The position numbers were made by a program, and so were the translations under genes. A stretch of 64,000 nt of DNA. Origin: Haloactinopolyspora alba (GTDB lineage Bacteria > Actinomycetota > Actinomycetes > Jiangellales > Jiangellaceae). Positions 62,810 to 64,000 of the stretch are shown here, one piece after another. The stretch's first letter is position 1. The number at the start of each line of letters is the position of its first letter. The stretch is taken from the NCBI RefSeq assembly GCF_003014555.1, contig NZ_PYGE01000002.1:62001-126000 (forward strand), written 5' to 3'. Under the pieces are notes generated by a model. That model was not told where the DNA came from and ran no database searches. It saw nothing but the letters and a program-made list of their open reading frames with translations.

Positions 62810-63280
62810 GTGTCTGAGGGCGAAACGACCAGGCTGATCGCCTGGAGCCATGAACTTCGCGCCGTCCACGAGCAACTGCGGGAAGCCTTGCGGGTGACCC
62901 GCGCCGCGCTGAACGGCGGCGAGGCCGCAGAGCGCGCTACCCGGGATCTGCTGCTGTTCTGCCGTGGTTTCTGCACCGCGCTCACCGGACACCACGAGGG
63001 CGAGGACCGCGAACTGTTCCCGGCCATTGCCGCGGCGCATCCGCAGCTGCGCGACACACTGCGGTACTTGGAGCAGGATCACTCGATGATCGCGCACCTG
63101 CTCACCGATCTGCAGGCCGCCGTGGAGTGGGTCGCGTCCCCGGTCGAACTCGACCAGCACCTGGAGGGGATCGCGGCGATCATGGAGAGCCATTTCCGCT
63201 ACGAGGAACGTCAGCTCCTGACCGTCCTCGACACGCTCGCGTTCGATGCGGACCCGCACGACGTCCTGGGGCCGTTGTGA
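62810..63280 (+). CDS. Hemerythrin-domain (HHE) protein
   Basis: A 156-residue four-helix protein with the His/Glu pattern of the hemerythrin-like domain: WSHELRAVHEQL, GHHEGEDRELFP, LEQDHSMIAHLL and ESHFRYEERQLL, which would bind a di-iron centre for oxygen, nitric oxide or redox sensing. The GTG start is inferred from the first helix; there is no Shine-Dalgarno, so the mRNA may be leaderless. Divergent from the dehydrogenase gene across 87 bp. Confidence 0.8.
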   Translation: MSEGETTRLIAWSHELRAVHEQLREALRVTRAALNGGEAAERATRDLLLFCRGFCTALTGHHEGEDRELFPAIAAAHPQLRDTLRYLEQDHSMIAHLLTDLQAAVEWVASPVELDQHLEGIAAIMESHFRYEERQLLTVLDTLAFDADPHDVLGPL

Positions 63281-63294
63281 TCTCGAGGCTGCCG

Positions 63295-63344
63295 TGATCA
63301 TCAACGTTTCGCCACGCCATGACGTGACCAAACGTTGATGATCA
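63295..63344. terminator. Palindrome between hemerythrin and DAHP synthase genes
   Basis: Perfect 15-bp arms TGATCATCAACGTTT (63295-63309) and complement (63330-63344) with a 20-nt centre, 14 bp after one stop and 20 bp before the opposing one. It shares the TGATCATC end with the two palindromes around the dehydratase gene, but the inner arm differs. Confidence 0.7.
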
Positions 63345-63364
63345 TGGGAGTGGGACGGGATCCG

Positions 63365-64000
63365 TCAGCGCCGGGAGCGCACAGCGGCGGCCAGGCGGGT
63401 CAGCAGGGCCTCGGTGGTCTCCCAGCTCATGCAGGCGTCGGTGACGCTCTGCCCGTAGGTCAGCGGCAGGTCGTCGATCTCCTGCCGTCCCTCGACGAGG
63501 AAGCTCTCCAGCATGATGCCGGCGATGCCGGACTGTCCGTCCGCGATCTGGGCGGCGATCTCGTCGACGACCACGGCCTGGCGCTCGTGGTCCTTGCCGC
63601 TGTTGCCGTGGCTGGCGTCGATGACGAGCCGTTCCGGCAGGTCCGCCTTGTGCAACAGCGCGAGCGCGTCGCGGACGTCGTCGGCGCGGTAGTTGGGCCC
63701 TCCGCGGCCACCGCGGAGGATCACGTGGCAGTCGGGGTTGCCGGACGTGGTCGCCGCCGCGGCCCGCCCGTCGTGGTCGACGCCGAAGAACACGTGCCCG
63801 CTCGCGGCGGTGGCGCAGCCGTCGATGGCCGCCTGGACGTCGCCGCTGGTGGCGTTCTTGAACCCGACCGGCATCGACAGCCCGGACGCGAGCTGGCGGT
63901 GCACCTGGCTCTCGGGGGTGCGGGCCCCGATCGCTCCCCACGAGACCGTGTCGGCGATGTACTGCGGGCTGATCGGCTCGAGGAACTCGCAGCCCACCGG
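63365..64000 (-). CDS. 3-deoxy-7-phosphoheptulonate (DAHP) synthase, 5' end beyond window
   Basis: The C-terminal 212 residues of a class I (AroFGH-type) DAHP synthase; the frame is open to the right edge. Motifs EFLEPISPQYIADTVSWGAIGARTPESQVHRQLASGLSMPVGFKN, DCHVILRGG, VIDASHGNSGKDH and the C-terminal SVTDACMSWETTEALL are characteristic. It condenses phosphoenolpyruvate and erythrose-4-phosphate, the first step of the shikimate pathway. The feedback-binding N-terminal region is not in view, so the amino acid to which it responds cannot be judged. Confidence 0.93.
   Translation of the reverse strand, partial: PVGCEFLEPISPQYIADTVSWGAIGARTPESQVHRQLASGLSMPVGFKNATSGDVQAAIDGCATAASGHVFFGVDHDGRAAAATTSGNPDCHVILRGGRGGPNYRADDVRDALALLHKADLPERLVIDASHGNSGKDHERQAVVVDEIAAQIADGQSGIAGIMLESFLVEGRQEIDDLPLTYGQSVTDACMSWETTEALLTRLAAAVRSRR

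Overview
The window is chromosomal DNA from a high-GC Gram-positive actinobacterium. GTG starts are common, third codon positions are almost all G or C, and genes often overlap by 4 bp (GTGA/ATGA). The gene order argS-lysA, hom-thrC-thrB-rho-rpmE-prfA-prmC-sua5-wecA-atpIBEFHAGDC-DUF2550-murA is the classical actinobacterial housekeeping block. A DUF2550 protein, LPxTG/LAxTG surface proteases and an Asp-type MurA fit the same group. The accessory carbohydrate genes suggest a soil or plant-associated genus, possibly in the Jiangellales, but that genus-level guess is weak. I see no prophage, transposase, CRISPR array or rRNA operon.

Layout. 1-5.0 kb: the end of cydD, then cydC (cytochrome bd assembly exporter), then a convergent PLP sulfur-amino-acid enzyme and an MFS exporter. 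5.1-10.6 kb: a secreted GH43 enzyme facing a ROK regulator - 29-residue peptide - sulfatase operon. 10.7-13.3 kb: a GlcD/GlcF-like oxidase pair. 13.4-18.6 kb: two tandem paralogous secreted S1 proteases with Ig-like repeats and sortase signals. 18.9-22.0 kb: a GH38 alpha-mannosidase. 22.3-26.6 kb: tRNA-Arg(CCG), map, an XRE regulator, argS, lysA. 26.7-29.4 kb: three genes (threonine/serine dehydratase, cytoplasmic HtrA-like protease, SRPBCC-like hypothetical) that separate lysA from hom. 29.7-48.7 kb: threonine pathway, transcription termination, translation termination, TsaC, a lipid-carrier glycosyl-1-phosphate transferase, the complete F1Fo ATP synthase and DUF2550. 48.8-53.2 kb: murA, a PAP2 enzyme, 3-hydroxybutyryl-CoA dehydrogenase, glucokinase. 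53.3-57.0 kb: an ABC exporter with its own two-component system. 57.3-60.5 kb: a small basic protein and a large LuxR-type ATPase regulator. 60.6-64.0 kb: a small hypothetical, a GntR regulator, a uronate-dehydrogenase-like protein, a hemerythrin protein and the 3' part of a DAHP synthase.

The least expected signal is non-coding. A 78-bp interspersed element occurs four times (2539-2616, 18797-18874, 38152-38239, and minus strand 61014-61091). In three of the four its first bases, GAATGA, supply the stop codon of the upstream gene, and base changes between copies keep a hairpin through strand-specific G-U wobbles. A second family of perfect palindromes (ATGATCATCGGCACTT arms) brackets the dehydratase gene on both sides. 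Other points of interest are a strongly SD-equipped 29-residue peptide coupled to the sulfatase, a nested 100-nt hairpin between rpmE and prfA, and an 18-bp tandem repeat in the N-terminal domain of Rho.
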